Shown piece after piece: positions 17,553 to 26,235 of a stretch of DNA of 45,016 nucleotides (the stretch's first letter is position 1; each line of letters begins with the position of its first letter). Below the pieces are notes generated by a model. The model saw only the letters and a program-made list of their open reading frames with translations, was not told where the DNA came from and did not search any database. The position numbers and the translations under genes were made by a program. This DNA comes from Phycisphaerae bacterium (GTDB taxonomy: Bacteria > Planctomycetota > Phycisphaerae > Sedimentisphaerales > Sedimentisphaeraceae). The stretch covers positions 66,745-111,760 of the forward strand of contig JALWYQ010000034.1 of NCBI GenBank assembly GCA_027078365.1, given 5' to 3'.

Positions 17553-17947
17553 TTTTTCCTCCGGTTTTTAGAATTGTATTCCCTGTAATGTTTCTTGAGA
17601 GATTCTACCGCCTCGTCTTCTGATATACCGAGTTGGATGGCAGTAATTGCTGCCTTGTTTATAATACCGTTTAGCAACTCGTCTTTTATTTGGCCTCGTT
17701 GACCTTTTTTTACCTTAGCTACAAAAAGACCGATACCACGCTTTCTCTTGACAAGCCCCTCAGCTTCCAGAAGTGAATATGCTTTACTAATTGTCATGGG
17801 ATTAACTTTCAGCCGCGATGCCAGATCACGAACCGTCTCGAGTTGATCTGCTTCTTTCAATCTATCCGTCATTATCTGTTGGCGGATCTGGTTGATTACT
17901 TGGCGATAAATTGGTACGCCACTGTGATGATCAATTTCTAATAGCAT
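17549..17947 (-). CDS. GntR-family repressor, YtrA subfamily
   Basis: A short 132-residue GntR protein with the winged-helix domain at about residues 8-78 (GVPIYRQVINQIR, ETVRDLASRLKVNPMTISKAY, KRGIGLFV). Only about 50 residues follow, as in the YtrA subfamily, which lacks a large ligand domain. It has an AAGGTG site before the ATG and is the first gene of an overlapping ABC operon. A perfect inverted repeat directly upstream (17975-17996) is the probable autoregulatory operator. Confidence 0.94.
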   Translation of the reverse strand: MLLEIDHHSGVPIYRQVINQIRQQIMTDRLKEADQLETVRDLASRLKVNPMTISKAYSLLEAEGLVKRKRGIGLFVAKVKKGQRGQIKDELLNGIINKAAITAIQLGISEDEAVESLKKHYREYNSKNRRKK

Positions 17948-17974
17948 CGAATTTCACCTTTTTAGGAAAACCAC

Positions 17975-17996
17975 GTGTATTACTTGCTTAATACAC
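17975..17996. promoter_or_regulatory. Putative YtrA-type operator overlapping the ABC-operon promoter
   Basis: GTGTATTA and TAATACAC form a perfect 8-bp inverted repeat around a 6-bp spacer, 28 bp upstream of the repressor start. On the minus strand a TATAGT -10 with TTGTAA 18 nt upstream lies just before it, so the palindrome would cover the transcription start. An unrelated perfect 18-bp palindrome lies further upstream at 18073-18090. Confidence 0.7.
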
Positions 17997-18114
17997 TATA
18001 CACTACCAAGGAAACTATTTACAACAAAAAAAACTGGAATTTAACGAAAAAGATAACAAATCACTGTCGGCACTAATTTCTAGAAATTAGAACACCTGCA
18101 ACCAGTCTTGAATT

Positions 18115-18158
18115 AAAGGGGTCAGGAATCTTTTTGGTAAAAGGTTCCTGCCCCTTTT
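18115..18158. repeat. Inverted-repeat element A of the AAGGGGTCAGGAATC family
   Basis: The arms AAAGGGGTCAGGAATCTTTT and AAAAGGTTCCTGCCCCTTTT pair almost fully around a short TGGT loop. The left arm is shared with elements at 19555-19883 and 44126-44232, whose ends derive from the 3' end of a RAYT transposase. It lies just after the stop of the gene at 18173 and may serve as its transcript end, although no long T-tract follows on that strand. Confidence 0.75.
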
Positions 18159-18172
18159 TTCATGATGGGAGA

Positions 18173-19096
18173 TTAGGGTTGGCCGTTCCAGCCGCCAAGC
18201 CTCGCCCAAAGCCACCAAGCGGCATAGGCTTTGAGATTCGCGTTTAGGGGCTTTGAATGCGCAGATCCGCAATTGTACCAATCTATATTCTTTCGATGGG
18301 AGTTTTGCCATTCTACCGCCCAGTTACCCAATTTTGCTCCATTGGCCGATGCGTAATAGTCGCAATTGTCGTTTGGAAATTTATAGTAAACACCGTCTGG
18401 GTTATAGCTTTCTATATCAGCAAAATCGTATAAAACTTTATTGTTGGCTTTGCAGTAATCTCTTATTAGTTTGTTAGCGGCTTTATTATTCGCATCATCC
18501 CAATGATCGACATGGCCTGTCATATAGACAAAGACGATTCCGGGGTATTGTGCTTCGAGTTTAGCCATAGGAATTAGATATTCGCTCTTAAGCGTTCCTG
18601 CCGCATATTTATCATCAACCTGACCACACCAAGACCACATAACAACATTAACGTCAGGATGCCGTGAGCCCCTACCGGTAGCAGGATTTGGGTTGCCGAG
18701 ATATTTCTTCGTATTGTTGACCCATTGAGGATAATAGCCACAATCACCACCCATCGCATAATCGTGAAGATCAAGCGCACCGCCTAAACCGCTATTGCTC
18801 CATTTGAAAATATCAGTAGGATAACTCATACCAAGCCCGCCACCATTGGCAAAGCCAACCAATCCACTCATACCAGAAGTAATCTGGCTCCCGTGAGATG
18901 TATGCCCATAGGCAATATGTAATTTAGCCTTAGCTTGAAGTATTGCAGCTTTAGGGATAATTGTAATATCAGTATGTGTATGATCAGCTATAATTTGACC
19001 GACACAAACACCATCAGCCGCAAAAACGATAGCAACCATTAAAAGAGAAATAGAAAATACTCTAGAATACACCGCATTTGAAAATAACGTTTTCAT
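18173..19096 (-). CDS. Secreted SGNH-hydrolase-like protein
   Basis: A signal peptide (about residues 1-34) is followed by a compact domain of ~270 residues. Conserved-looking blocks are YGHTSHGSQ (Ser in a block I position), VVMWSWCGQ, YMTGHVDHWDD and AHSKPLNANLKAYAAWWLWARL, the last like the terminal His block of SGNH/GDSL esterases. The spacing fits such a fold, but the classical GDS motif is absent, so the family call is distant. The ATG at 19096 has an AGGGAGA site. No neighbour gives a pathway. A carbohydrate esterase role is possible but not shown. Confidence 0.75.
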   Translation of the reverse strand: MKTLFSNAVYSRVFSISLLMVAIVFAADGVCVGQIIADHTHTDITIIPKAAILQAKAKLHIAYGHTSHGSQITSGMSGLVGFANGGGLGMSYPTDIFKWSNSGLGGALDLHDYAMGGDCGYYPQWVNNTKKYLGNPNPATGRGSRHPDVNVVMWSWCGQVDDKYAAGTLKSEYLIPMAKLEAQYPGIVFVYMTGHVDHWDDANNKAANKLIRDYCKANNKVLYDFADIESYNPDGVYYKFPNDNCDYYASANGAKLGNWAVEWQNSHRKNIDWYNCGSAHSKPLNANLKAYAAWWLWARLGGWNGQP

Positions 19097-19205
19097 ATCT
19101 GTTCTCCCTTGTTAAAAATCCAACCTAGATTAACGAAATCGCCAAAGGCTCAAATCGAATATTTACCACAGGCAATTGCGTCAACGGTTCTCTTTTTTAG
19201 CCGCG

Positions 19206-19601
19206 TTAATCTGTGATTCTTAAATCCACTATCTTCGAAGATTTTAATTTACCTTTTATTACCATTACTAAAGCAAGAGCAACCACGAGCAGAATAATAC
19301 CCAACACAGGTCTATAGACAATCCACCCGATAGCAATCGTTAGTAGCGAGAGGATAAACGCAAGCAGAAATGTTATCAGAGTTGTACCAGCTGAGACAAT
19401 ACTACCAAAAATTGGAAGAACATCTGCGATAGTGGATATAGGTTTAAAAATCATCATCAAACCAAAGAACATGAGAACAAAACCTACTGCCCGTAAACCC
19501 CATGTTAAAATCTTGTTGCTATTTTCCGCATTGTTAATCATCTCATCTGCGCTTGAATTAAAGGGGTCAGGAACCTTTTCTGGGCCTTCCCCTTTTGTCA
19601 A
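19206..19601 (-). pseudogene. Truncated duplicate of the TMEM43-family gene C-terminus
   Basis: From SADEMIN onward this frame repeats, residue for residue with few changes, the four-helix C-terminal part of the TMEM43-family protein encoded at 19880-21010 (ILTWGLRAVGF, IGWIVYRPVLGIILLVVALALV). Its first ~17 residues (KGEGPEKVPDPF) are read from the end of the adjoining RAYT-derived element, so they do not belong to the ancestral protein. The only upstream start is a TTG without a ribosome site; an internal ATG at residue 21 has a weak one. It is most likely a non-functional fragment, although a short membrane protein could still be made. Confidence 0.75.
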
Positions 19602-19850
19602 CTGTTGATTGCAGGCCTAAATCGACCACTGTTTCTTTTATCTAGTCTTTGTTACCAAACCCTGCGCCACGTTTGATACTATTTGCTATTTTCTCTACCT
19701 TAGATTTAAGATATACGGGCAGACACGCAGGTCTGCCCCTACGACGACGTTTTGGATGATGCAATGAAAATGGTTAGGCATTACAACCATTTCGCTGCAT
19801 TTCATATCATCCAAATTTCTGAATCGCATTCTGCCTGTGTGAATTTATGC
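19567..19850 (-). pseudogene. Decayed REP-associated tyrosine transposase (RAYT, IS200-like)
   Basis: On the minus strand one frame reads IHTGRMRF...VVMPNHFHCIIQ, which carries the HFH (HUH) catalytic histidines in the standard RAYT context, followed by VVGADLRVCP encoded by a REP hairpin. A second frame reads LKSKVEKIANSIKRGAGFG, then an in-frame TAG at 19642-19644, then DLGLQSTVDKRGRPRKGS and a stop at 19567, which is a typical RAYT C-terminus. The N-terminal half and the conserved Tyr region are missing, and the two pieces are in different frames. It is inactive. Confidence 0.85.
19717..19742. repeat. REP-type hairpin (GGGCAGAC/GGTCTGCCC) inside the RAYT remnant
   Basis: GGGCAGAC-ACGCA-GGTCTGCCC followed by CTAC has the same layout as the hairpin at 15144. 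On the minus strand it is translated as GADLRVCP in the transposase remnant. Confidence 0.8.
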
Positions 19851-19879
19851 AACATAAAAGATTCCAGACCACTTTTAAT

Positions 19880-21010
19880 TCACTCAGATTTCAAATTACC
19901 TTTTATTACCATTACTAGAGCAAAAGCAACCACGAGCAGAATAATACTCAACATAGGTCTATATACAATCCACCTGATAGCAATCGTCACCAGTGAGATG
20001 ATAAGCGCAAACAGAAATGTCAGAGCTGTACCGGCGTCTACAATATTACCGAAAATCGGTAAAACATATGCGAAAATGGATATAGGATTAAAAATCATCA
20101 TCAAGCCGACGAATATGAGAGCAAAACCTGCTGCCCGTAAACCCCATGTTAAAATATTGTCGCTATTTTTCGCTTTGTTAATCATCTCATCTGCGCTGTG
20201 CGTACCGACCTGTAGAAGTTCTATTTGCCCTCCAGCCTTGGTGGTGTAGGGCTCAAAGGTATTGCTTATTTGCTTTGCAATCACACTAACTTCTGTGGGC
20301 CTTACCACCATAAATTTTATTCGTACATCACCAACCTGAGGCGATGTTGGATCTTGACCAATATAGATAGCGCCACCCTGTAGCCTAACTTCCTTTCCTG
20401 GCAATTTTGGCAAGTTAGATTCTACGTGAAGCAATTCAAGATTATTAATCTTAGCAACAAGAGTTGGGGATAATTTGAAAGCACCAAGGGTAGCTTTCTT
20501 GGCAACCTTAGTTCGCGAGCGATATGGCATAGAGCCTGGGTTTTCGTGCCCGATTGGTCTCTTAAAATCAGAAGAGTTGATTACCTTCTCAGAGAAAACC
20601 TTACTGTAGCTATAAGTTGTTGTTCTGGTACTGCTTCCCCCAAACCCTCTACTAGTTCTACTCTTAGCTCTTTCCTTCCATTGGCACATCTCAGCGATTC
20701 GCTTTAGCTTCAACCCATTTACAGATACACCAAAAACTGAGTCTCTAAGTATCTCATCAGTCTGTGCTTTTCCGCTTACATGAACCAACTCTCCTACGTT
20801 AGCTGATTCTACTCTCTCTGATGAAACCTCAACAATAGCAGCCCTACCCTCTTCTAGGGTCTTGTACCTTTTAACCGCTCTTCCTTCATTAGTAAAGAGT
20901 ACTGGAAATGCAATCAAAAATAGAATCACACCTGCCATACCTACTGTAACACCTTTAATACGACTAAACCACGACTCATGCGTAACTTTTCTAAACTGAC
21001 CCTCAAACAT
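19880..21010 (-). CDS. TMEM43-family integral membrane protein
   Basis: The 376-residue protein has an N-terminal helix at about 22-41 (VGMAGVILFLIAFPVLF). A large soluble domain (about 45-265) follows, with the NEGRAVKRYKTLEEGR start and the GxAIYIGQD end typical of TMEM43/LUMA-like proteins. It ends in four membrane helices (about 280-372). The ATG at 21010 has a GGGGAG site. The family occurs in eukaryotes (nuclear envelope protein LUMA) and in bacteria, where its function is unsettled. The stop lies within the end of the RAYT-derived element, so the very last residues may have been changed by the insertion. Residues 272-376 are duplicated at 19206-19601. Confidence 0.9.
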   Translation of the reverse strand: MFEGQFRKVTHESWFSRIKGVTVGMAGVILFLIAFPVLFTNEGRAVKRYKTLEEGRAAIVEVSSERVESANVGELVHVSGKAQTDEILRDSVFGVSVNGLKLKRIAEMCQWKERAKSRTSRGFGGSSTRTTTYSYSKVFSEKVINSSDFKRPIGHENPGSMPYRSRTKVAKKATLGAFKLSPTLVAKINNLELLHVESNLPKLPGKEVRLQGGAIYIGQDPTSPQVGDVRIKFMVVRPTEVSVIAKQISNTFEPYTTKAGGQIELLQVGTHSADEMINKAKNSDNILTWGLRAAGFALIFVGLMMIFNPISIFAYVLPIFGNIVDAGTALTFLFALIISLVTIAIRWIVYRPMLSIILLVVAFALVMVIKGNLKSE

Positions 21011-21053
21011 TTGATGCTCCCCTATAATCTATCGTTAATGTAAATTGATTCTA

Positions 21054-21231
21054 AAACATAAAACAAGTTGTTCTAATCCGTTTCGTTTGCGTTAAAGCAG
21101 TTGAGGTTTTTGCAATCGCTTTTCATCAGTGTCCATCTGCGGTTAATGTTTTTTGCGTCATTAGCGTTAAAACAGTTAAAGTAGTTGCAGTTATTTTTTT
21201 CATCTGCGTTAATCTGTGTCCATCTGCGGTT
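21054..21231 (-). repeat. Interspersed repeat copy R2 with CATCTGCGGTT repeats
   Basis: Positions 21054-21111 are the reverse complement of the ACTGCTTTAACGCAAA-type repeat, with the CGAAACGGA and ACAACTTGTTT segments also found at 43921-43957. Two copies of GTGTCCATCTGCGGTT (near 21129-21144 and 21216-21231) and two GCGTTAA-type pieces follow up to the tRNA gene. Sequences of this kind are common intergenic filler in several phyla. They code for nothing visible. Confidence 0.65.
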
Positions 21232-21238
21232 GCAATAA

Positions 21239-21309
21239 TGCGGGCACCGGGAATCGAACCCGGACCTCAAGCTTGGGAAGCTGGCATTCTACCACTAAAC
21301 TACGCCCGC
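21239..21309 (-). tRNA. tRNA-Gly (anticodon CCC)
   Basis: The 71-nt cloverleaf has acceptor arms GCGGGCG and TGCCCGC (one G-U pair), a GTGGTA D-loop, a GGTTCGATTCC T-arm and an anticodon loop TTCCCAA, hence CCC for GGG codons. The anticodon stem CCAGC/GCTTG has one C-U mismatch. The CCA end is not encoded. Confidence 0.92.
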
Positions 21310-21319
21310 ATGTGCATGG

Positions 21320-21348
21320 ATTGTATTGGATTTGAGAATGATTAACAA
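21320..21348 (-). promoter_or_regulatory. Sigma-70-type promoter of tRNA-Gly
   Basis: On the minus strand TTGTTA, a 17-bp spacer and TACAAT are followed after about 6 bp by a suitable start point, a few bases before the mature tRNA 5' end. Confidence 0.6.
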
Positions 21349-21356
21349 AGAAAAAC

Positions 21357-22187
21357 TTACCTCAAGCGAGGAGTAGATTCACCGTCAAGCCAAGGAATGC
21401 GTACATCACTCGATAGATTGAATTCTCGATGCCACTTGATGTTCCAAAGATCCTGAAGTTTTACAGTGGCAACAGCACCATCAGCAAATGCTATATTTAT
21501 ACTTGTTCCATTTGCATGACGTGGAATACAATAATTACTCATATCGTAAGCATAACTCATTCTGCCCGTACCAACAGTTCTGCCAAAAGTTTTTATCCAA
21601 TCTTTTGTGGTTGGAACCTGACCAGAAGGTAACATTCTGTTGCTATCTGGCATAGAAGCTAGCCATGCGCAATCAGCTAAGATAGGAGTATCACTTCTTA
21701 GAGATGAACTTCTTCGCCAGAATTTCCTTCTATCATTTGGATTGGCAAGTCTGCGAGTAGGAACGTCAGTTAGCCAATAGTTGAGGCCATAACTGCCTGT
21801 AACGGTATGATAATTAGAATCTTTGTCGGTATATGAATAACGCCAAGCCTCATCAGCACTTCCAAGACCTGATGCGCTTGCAGTCACACGGGTAGCTTCT
21901 GGACAGAAAATCAAATCGGAACTGAGATCTGCATAGTCGGCTAGTGGCTCAACCCAAGACGAAGAATCACTGTAAGAGAGTTTAAACCTACCGTTATTCT
22001 CACTCGCTATAAGGCTAGCAACCGAATTCCAGCTTCTCTGATGCGTTTTACAGACTACAGACCTAGCCTGTGATCTGACCCCAGTTAGAGCCGGAAACAT
22101 AATTGCTATTAAAATCACTATAATAGAGATCATGACGAGCAACTCTATGAGAGTAAAGCCCCTCTTTGACCTCACTGCCACCATCAT
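21357..22187 (-). CDS. Type IV prepilin-like (pseudopilin) secreted protein
   Basis: Residues ~8-33 form a prepilin peptidase signal, RGFTLIELLVMISIIVIL, cut between Gly and Phe-Thr-Leu, with Glu at mature position 5. The rest (276 residues in all) is a soluble domain ending in RHANGTSINIAFADG, a variant of the H-X9-DG block of planctomycete and lentisphaerote proteins of this class (here His to Asp-Gly is 11 residues). The start at 22187 was chosen because GGAGG lies 7 nt upstream; the frame is open 30 codons further without a good site. It is a single gene without pilus assembly genes nearby, as is usual for this expanded family. Its role is unknown. Confidence 0.9.
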   Translation of the reverse strand: MMVAVRSKRGFTLIELLVMISIIVILIAIMFPALTGVRSQARSVVCKTHQRSWNSVASLIASENNGRFKLSYSDSSSWVEPLADYADLSSDLIFCPEATRVTASASGLGSADEAWRYSYTDKDSNYHTVTGSYGLNYWLTDVPTRRLANPNDRRKFWRRSSSLRSDTPILADCAWLASMPDSNRMLPSGQVPTTKDWIKTFGRTVGTGRMSYAYDMSNYCIPRHANGTSINIAFADGAVATVKLQDLWNIKWHREFNLSSDVRIPWLDGESTPRLR

Positions 22188-22321
22188 ACTAACACCTCCA
22201 GTGTCCTTTATACCTGCATTTTCTATACTTATGCAGGAAAGCAACTTCATATTAACGGACCAAGAAGCTTTGTGCAACCTTTTTTTTACAATTAAGAGTG
22301 ATTTAGTGGGAATTCTCGCAC

Positions 22322-22358
22322 ATAAAAAAAATAGCGCCGAGTTTTTATCTCGGCGCTA
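22322..22358 (-). terminator. Intrinsic terminator of rpoD
   Basis: TAGCGCCGAG and CTCGGCGCTA form a perfect 10-bp stem with a 7-nt loop, followed on the minus strand by a run of eight T. It lies 53 bp after the rpoD stop. Confidence 0.92.
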
Positions 22359-22410
22359 CTAAAATTACAATAAACCAAGTGTCTATACTTTTTTATACGT
22401 TTTTGCCCAT

Positions 22411-24336
22411 TTAGAGCCCGTCAACAAAGCCTTCTAGCTTTCTAGCCCTAACAGGGTGTTGAAGTTTTCTGATGGCCTTCGCCTCAACCTGACGCACCCT
22501 TTCACGCGTTACCTTAAAGATGCGTCCTACTTCTTCTAGAGTATATGTGTAACCCTCACCAATACCGTATCTGAGTTTAATAATCTCTCTTTCACGGTAG
22601 GTCAAGGTATTTAATACAGCCTCAATACGCTCTTTCAACATCTCCTGAGTAGCAGATTGTACTGGAGAATCAACGCCTTCGTCTTCGATGAAATCACCAA
22701 AGTAGCTATCTTCGCTCTCACCAATCGGCCTATCCAAACTGATTGGGTGCTTGCTTATCTTCATCACACGACGAGCTTCAGAGACGCTCATTGAAACTTC
22801 TTTGGCAATCTCTTCAATGGTCGGTTCGCGGCCAAGCTTTTGGAGCAAGTTCTTACTCGCCGTCCTCAATCTGCTCATAGTCTCAATCATATGGACAGGA
22901 ATACGGATAGTTCTTGCGTGGTCTGCAATAGCTCTAGTAATGGCCTGCCTAATCCACCAAGTGGCGTAGGTGCTAAATTTATAACCCCTTCTGTATTCGT
23001 ATTTATCAACAGCACGCATCAAGCCAGTATTACCCTCTTGAATAATATCCAAGAAGCTAAGCCCTCTATTGCGATATTTCTTTGCAATCGAAACAACAAG
23101 CCTTAGATTGCCACCAGATAGCTTACGTTTGGCATCTTCATATTCAGCAAACACTAGCTCCATAGAGTGGATGCGCTTAGCTAGTTGAGCTGGTGTTTCC
23201 ATTGTAAGTTCGACGAGACCGTTAAATTCCTGCTTCATTGTCTCGATATCTTCTTCTATAATCTCGTCTTTAGGGCCAATCTCTATCAGTTTTTGCAATT
23301 GCTTCATCTTAGCAAGAATTCCAGAGAGCTTGTCCATCATTGGCTGGATTCTGCTTGTGCGCAAACTCAACTCTTCGAGAAGTGTGGCAATTTTTCGTCT
23401 ATTACGACGAATTTGTATCTGAATCTTTTTAAGCTCATCAGCAGAGACTTCATCGCTTCTTGACTTCTCAAAGAGCTCTCTATTTCTCTTGAGTAGAGCC
23501 TTAACAGTCTTGAGGTTCTCAGGCAATCTCATCTTCACCACGGAACGCACAAGATTCTCTGTTGTACTCATCTTCATGGTTCTGTCAAAAGGCAATGAGC
23601 CGTTATGAACTAACTCTAAAATCTCAACCGCCTGAGCTGCGCAGTAGTCACTTTCTAGAACTTTACGTCTAAATGCCATTCTGGTAAGTTCTATTTTACG
23701 AGCCAAGCTAATCTCTTCATCGCGGCTAAGTAATGGTATCTCACCCATCTGAGTTAGATACATCCTCACTGGATCGTCGATCCTCTTGCCTTCATTTTCG
23801 ACTAGAGTTTGCTCAAGAATTCTGTCTTCACTACTGATTTCTGGCTCTTCTTCGAAGACATCATCATCGACCTCAAATTCATCCTGATCAGCTTCAGCTC
23901 CAACTGCAACCTCATCAAGCAACTGGATATCTTTCTCGTCAAGAGTCATCAAGAGGCTATCCAAACGGTTCGGAGAAATTGCCGTATCCGGCAATTCATC
24001 GTTCATCTCCTCGTACGTTAAATACCCCTTCTGCATGCCCTTCTCAATCAACTGAGAAATTTTCTTCTCTACCAGCTCTAGCATCTCAGGAGTTGGAGGT
24101 GCTTGTTCTGGAGATATCGATGACAAATCCAAATCTTGTTCGAGAGGTTCTGTGTCTTTCGAATCTTCGGCAATCACACTCTCATCTGAAATTTCAAGCT
24201 CTTTAGACTTATTGCTTGATTCCGCCTCAGATAATAGCGCATCTGCAGCTGCTTCAAGTTCTTTCGCTGACATACCTTCGGTTATCTCAACTGCATCGAC
24301 ATCTTTTTTCTTTTTTGTTTTTCTCTTTGCGGCCAT
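22411..24336 (-). CDS. rpoD: RNA polymerase primary sigma factor
   Basis: The 641-residue protein has a Lys-rich and then acidic N-terminus, a region 1.1-like part (about 90-140) and region 1.2 ([11 protein letters not shown], near 192). A non-conserved helical insert follows, then region 2 ([51 protein letters not shown]) and region 3. Region 4 has the [23 protein letters not shown] helix-turn-helix. All marks of the essential housekeeping sigma factor are present, so it should direct most transcription by core polymerase at -35/-10 promoters. The gene follows dnaG after 20 bp, the classical macromolecular-synthesis arrangement. Confidence 0.98.
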   Translation of the reverse strand: MAAKRKTKKKKDVDAVEITEGMSAKELEAAADALLSEAESSNKSKELEISDESVIAEDSKDTEPLEQDLDLSSISPEQAPPTPEMLELVEKKISQLIEKGMQKGYLTYEEMNDELPDTAISPNRLDSLLMTLDEKDIQLLDEVAVGAEADQDEFEVDDDVFEEEPEISSEDRILEQTLVENEGKRIDDPVRMYLTQMGEIPLLSRDEEISLARKIELTRMAFRRKVLESDYCAAQAVEILELVHNGSLPFDRTMKMSTTENLVRSVVKMRLPENLKTVKALLKRNRELFEKSRSDEVSADELKKIQIQIRRNRRKIATLLEELSLRTSRIQPMMDKLSGILAKMKQLQKLIEIGPKDEIIEEDIETMKQEFNGLVELTMETPAQLAKRIHSMELVFAEYEDAKRKLSGGNLRLVVSIAKKYRNRGLSFLDIIQEGNTGLMRAVDKYEYRRGYKFSTYATWWIRQAITRAIADHARTIRIPVHMIETMSRLRTASKNLLQKLGREPTIEEIAKEVSMSVSEARRVMKISKHPISLDRPIGESEDSYFGDFIEDEGVDSPVQSATQEMLKERIEAVLNTLTYREREIIKLRYGIGEGYTYTLEEVGRIFKVTRERVRQVEAKAIRKLQHPVRARKLEGFVDGL

Positions 24337-24356
24337 ATTTTTCCAATAAAATCAAA

Positions 24357-26186
24357 CTAAAAAATAATACCTTTTCGAAGGTTACTCTTGTTACGCTTAT
24401 CGGCTTGAATACTACGCAAGCTCTCGGTTATCTTTCTAAGCGATTCATCATCGCTAATATTTCTTTTTGCATCATTTATTTCTTTTTCTATTTTGAGAGA
24501 CTCTATCACTCCCAATGCACTCTCTATACGAGAGATATAATTCGATTTTTCTCTGCCAGCATAGCTTAAATCAACTATCGTTGAAGAAAGTTCAACATCT
24601 TCAACTTTGCCAAGCAAGTCTGTTATCTCAAACTTTTCTCGAGTTTTTAGTATTTCAAAGAGAAGAGTAGCTATCTCACGAAGCAACGGCGACTCAATGC
24701 GCGAAACATCAATCGCTGACGAAACCTTCTCAAATAGTGATGGCTCGTTTAACAAAACCTCAAGCACATCTTGAATCGCTTTATCTTGATAGTGTCCACC
24801 AAGTGCAACACTAGCAACCTTACTATTTTTTATGCTAGAAACTGCATTTCTCTGCTCTCTCGAGCTAAGCCTTGCAAGTTCCTTATTTACATCATCTACG
24901 CTAACACCTATGAGGTTGGATATGCGTCCTACAACTAAACCTCTCGAGATATTATCCAAATAACCTGAGTTAATAGCCTTAGCTATAACGCTCAAATACT
25001 CATCCACTGCCTGCTTTTTCTTGACAGTACTATCGGTAGAATCAAACTCTCCTTTGAATCTCTTCCATTTGTAACTCAAAACATCCTGCGCAGAGTCAAT
25101 AACTTCAGCAAAAGCCTCGCTACCTCTGGCAAGCAGAAACTCACACGGGTCCTTACCTTCTGGGACAGTGGCAATTCGCACATCAATATTTTGCGACAGA
25201 CATACTTCCAGAGCCCTATTAGCCGCCGCAACCCCGGCATCGTCACTATCTAAGACCATAACAATCTCACTAGCAAAGCGCTTTAGCATTCTGGCATGCC
25301 CCTGCGTAAAGCTCGTACCAAGTGCCGCAACGACATTTTCAATGCCATATTGACTAGACATAATCACATCGGTATAGCCTTCAACAACTATTGCCTTGCC
25401 AAGCTTAACAATACTATGTCTGGCCTTATCTAATCCGTAGAGCGAGCTGCTCTTATCAAAAAGCACGGTAGCTGGCGAATTCATATATTTAGCATTATCA
25501 TCTCCAAGAGTTCTACCGCCAAAACCAATCACCCTGCCACTGGTATCTAAAATCGGAAACATCAAGCGATTCCGAAATTTATCGTAACAACCGCTCTGGG
25601 CTTCTCTTTTAACTACAAGCCCAGCACTTACTAGCAACGATTCACTAATTCCAGCCTTATTCGCGGCGAGCGTAAGAGAATCCCAGCTATCTGGAGCAAA
25701 ACCTATAAGCCACCGCTTTGCTACGTTTTGATTTATCTTTCGTTCGTCAATATAATCTCTGGCGATTTTTCCATTCTTCTCATCAGAATACTGGGCCTGC
25801 CAAAACCGCATCGCCCAATCGTTGACCCGCGCAAGCATAACAGGGTCTGCGCTGTCTGCACTAAGCGAGTTTTTTCTATCCCTGCTACGTTTAATCTCAA
25901 TACCTGCTTTATCGGCAAGCCTCTCAAGAGCCTCCATAAATGAGAGATTTTCACGCAACTGTAAGAATTTAAAGACGTCACCGCCTGCGCCACAAACAAA
26001 ACATTTGAAAATCCCCATGCTAGGGTTTACATGCAAACTAGGGTTCTTATCTGGATGAAATGGACACAAGCCGATGAATTCTCGCCCTTTCCTAGTAAGG
26101 CTCAGGTGCTCAGAAACAACCTCAACAATGCCGTTGCAGGGCGCATTTCTGACCTGATCGATAAGTCTTTCATCTAAACGTGCCAA
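24357..26186 (-). CDS. dnaG: DNA primase
   Basis: The 609-residue protein has the CHC2 zinc finger (C41, H44, C62, C65), the RNA-polymerase-like catalytic domain and a TOPRIM fold with the VVEGYTDV Glu near 269 and the VLDSDDAG motif. A C-terminal helical domain for DnaB binding follows. It makes RNA primers at the replication fork. The start is TTG at 26186: a stop lies three codons upstream in frame and no ATG or GTG is close, so this choice is forced. AAGGA lies 11 nt upstream, a long spacing. An intrinsic terminator pointing in the same direction ends just before the gene. It is probably co-transcribed with rpoD. Confidence 0.97.
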   Translation of the reverse strand: MARLDERLIDQVRNAPCNGIVEVVSEHLSLTRKGREFIGLCPFHPDKNPSLHVNPSMGIFKCFVCGAGGDVFKFLQLRENLSFMEALERLADKAGIEIKRSRDRKNSLSADSADPVMLARVNDWAMRFWQAQYSDEKNGKIARDYIDERKINQNVAKRWLIGFAPDSWDSLTLAANKAGISESLLVSAGLVVKREAQSGCYDKFRNRLMFPILDTSGRVIGFGGRTLGDDNAKYMNSPATVLFDKSSSLYGLDKARHSIVKLGKAIVVEGYTDVIMSSQYGIENVVAALGTSFTQGHARMLKRFASEIVMVLDSDDAGVAAANRALEVCLSQNIDVRIATVPEGKDPCEFLLARGSEAFAEVIDSAQDVLSYKWKRFKGEFDSTDSTVKKKQAVDEYLSVIAKAINSGYLDNISRGLVVGRISNLIGVSVDDVNKELARLSSREQRNAVSSIKNSKVASVALGGHYQDKAIQDVLEVLLNEPSLFEKVSSAIDVSRIESPLLREIATLLFEILKTREKFEITDLLGKVEDVELSSTIVDLSYAGREKSNYISRIESALGVIESLKIEKEINDAKRNISDDESLRKITESLRSIQADKRNKSNLRKGIIF

Positions 26187-26203
26187 ATTATTCTAGATCC
26201 TTC

Positions 26204-26235
26204 TAAAAAAAATAAGGCCTCTGTGAGAGCCTTAT
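26204..26235 (-). terminator. Intrinsic terminator directly upstream of dnaG
   Basis: ATAAGGC and GCCTTAT form a 7-bp stem around a 10-nt loop; on the minus strand it is followed by eight T. It faces into dnaG, 18 bp before the start codon, so it must end an upstream transcript or act as an attenuator. Confidence 0.85.

Larger units (their letters stand above)
19555..19883 (-). mobile_element. RAYT/REP-derived element B between two copies of a TMEM43 segment
   Basis: The element runs from GAATTAAAGGGGTCAGGAAC to AAGATTCCAGACCACTTTTA, which are inverted relative to each other and match the ends of elements A and C. Inside are the remains of a REP-associated tyrosine transposase and one REP hairpin. 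It lies exactly between a ~310-bp duplicated segment (about 19245-19554 and 19890-20200), so movement or recombination of the element is the likely cause of the duplication. Confidence 0.8.

Noticed and set aside
18087-18311. 74-codon minus-strand ORF at the end of the SGNH-like gene
   Set aside because: It overlaps the true gene in another frame and runs into the inverted-repeat element A.
22411-26186. dnaG-rpoD pair as a sign of a replication origin
   Set aside because: No dnaA, DnaA-box cluster or AT-rich unwinding element is visible; the pair is the ordinary macromolecular-synthesis arrangement.
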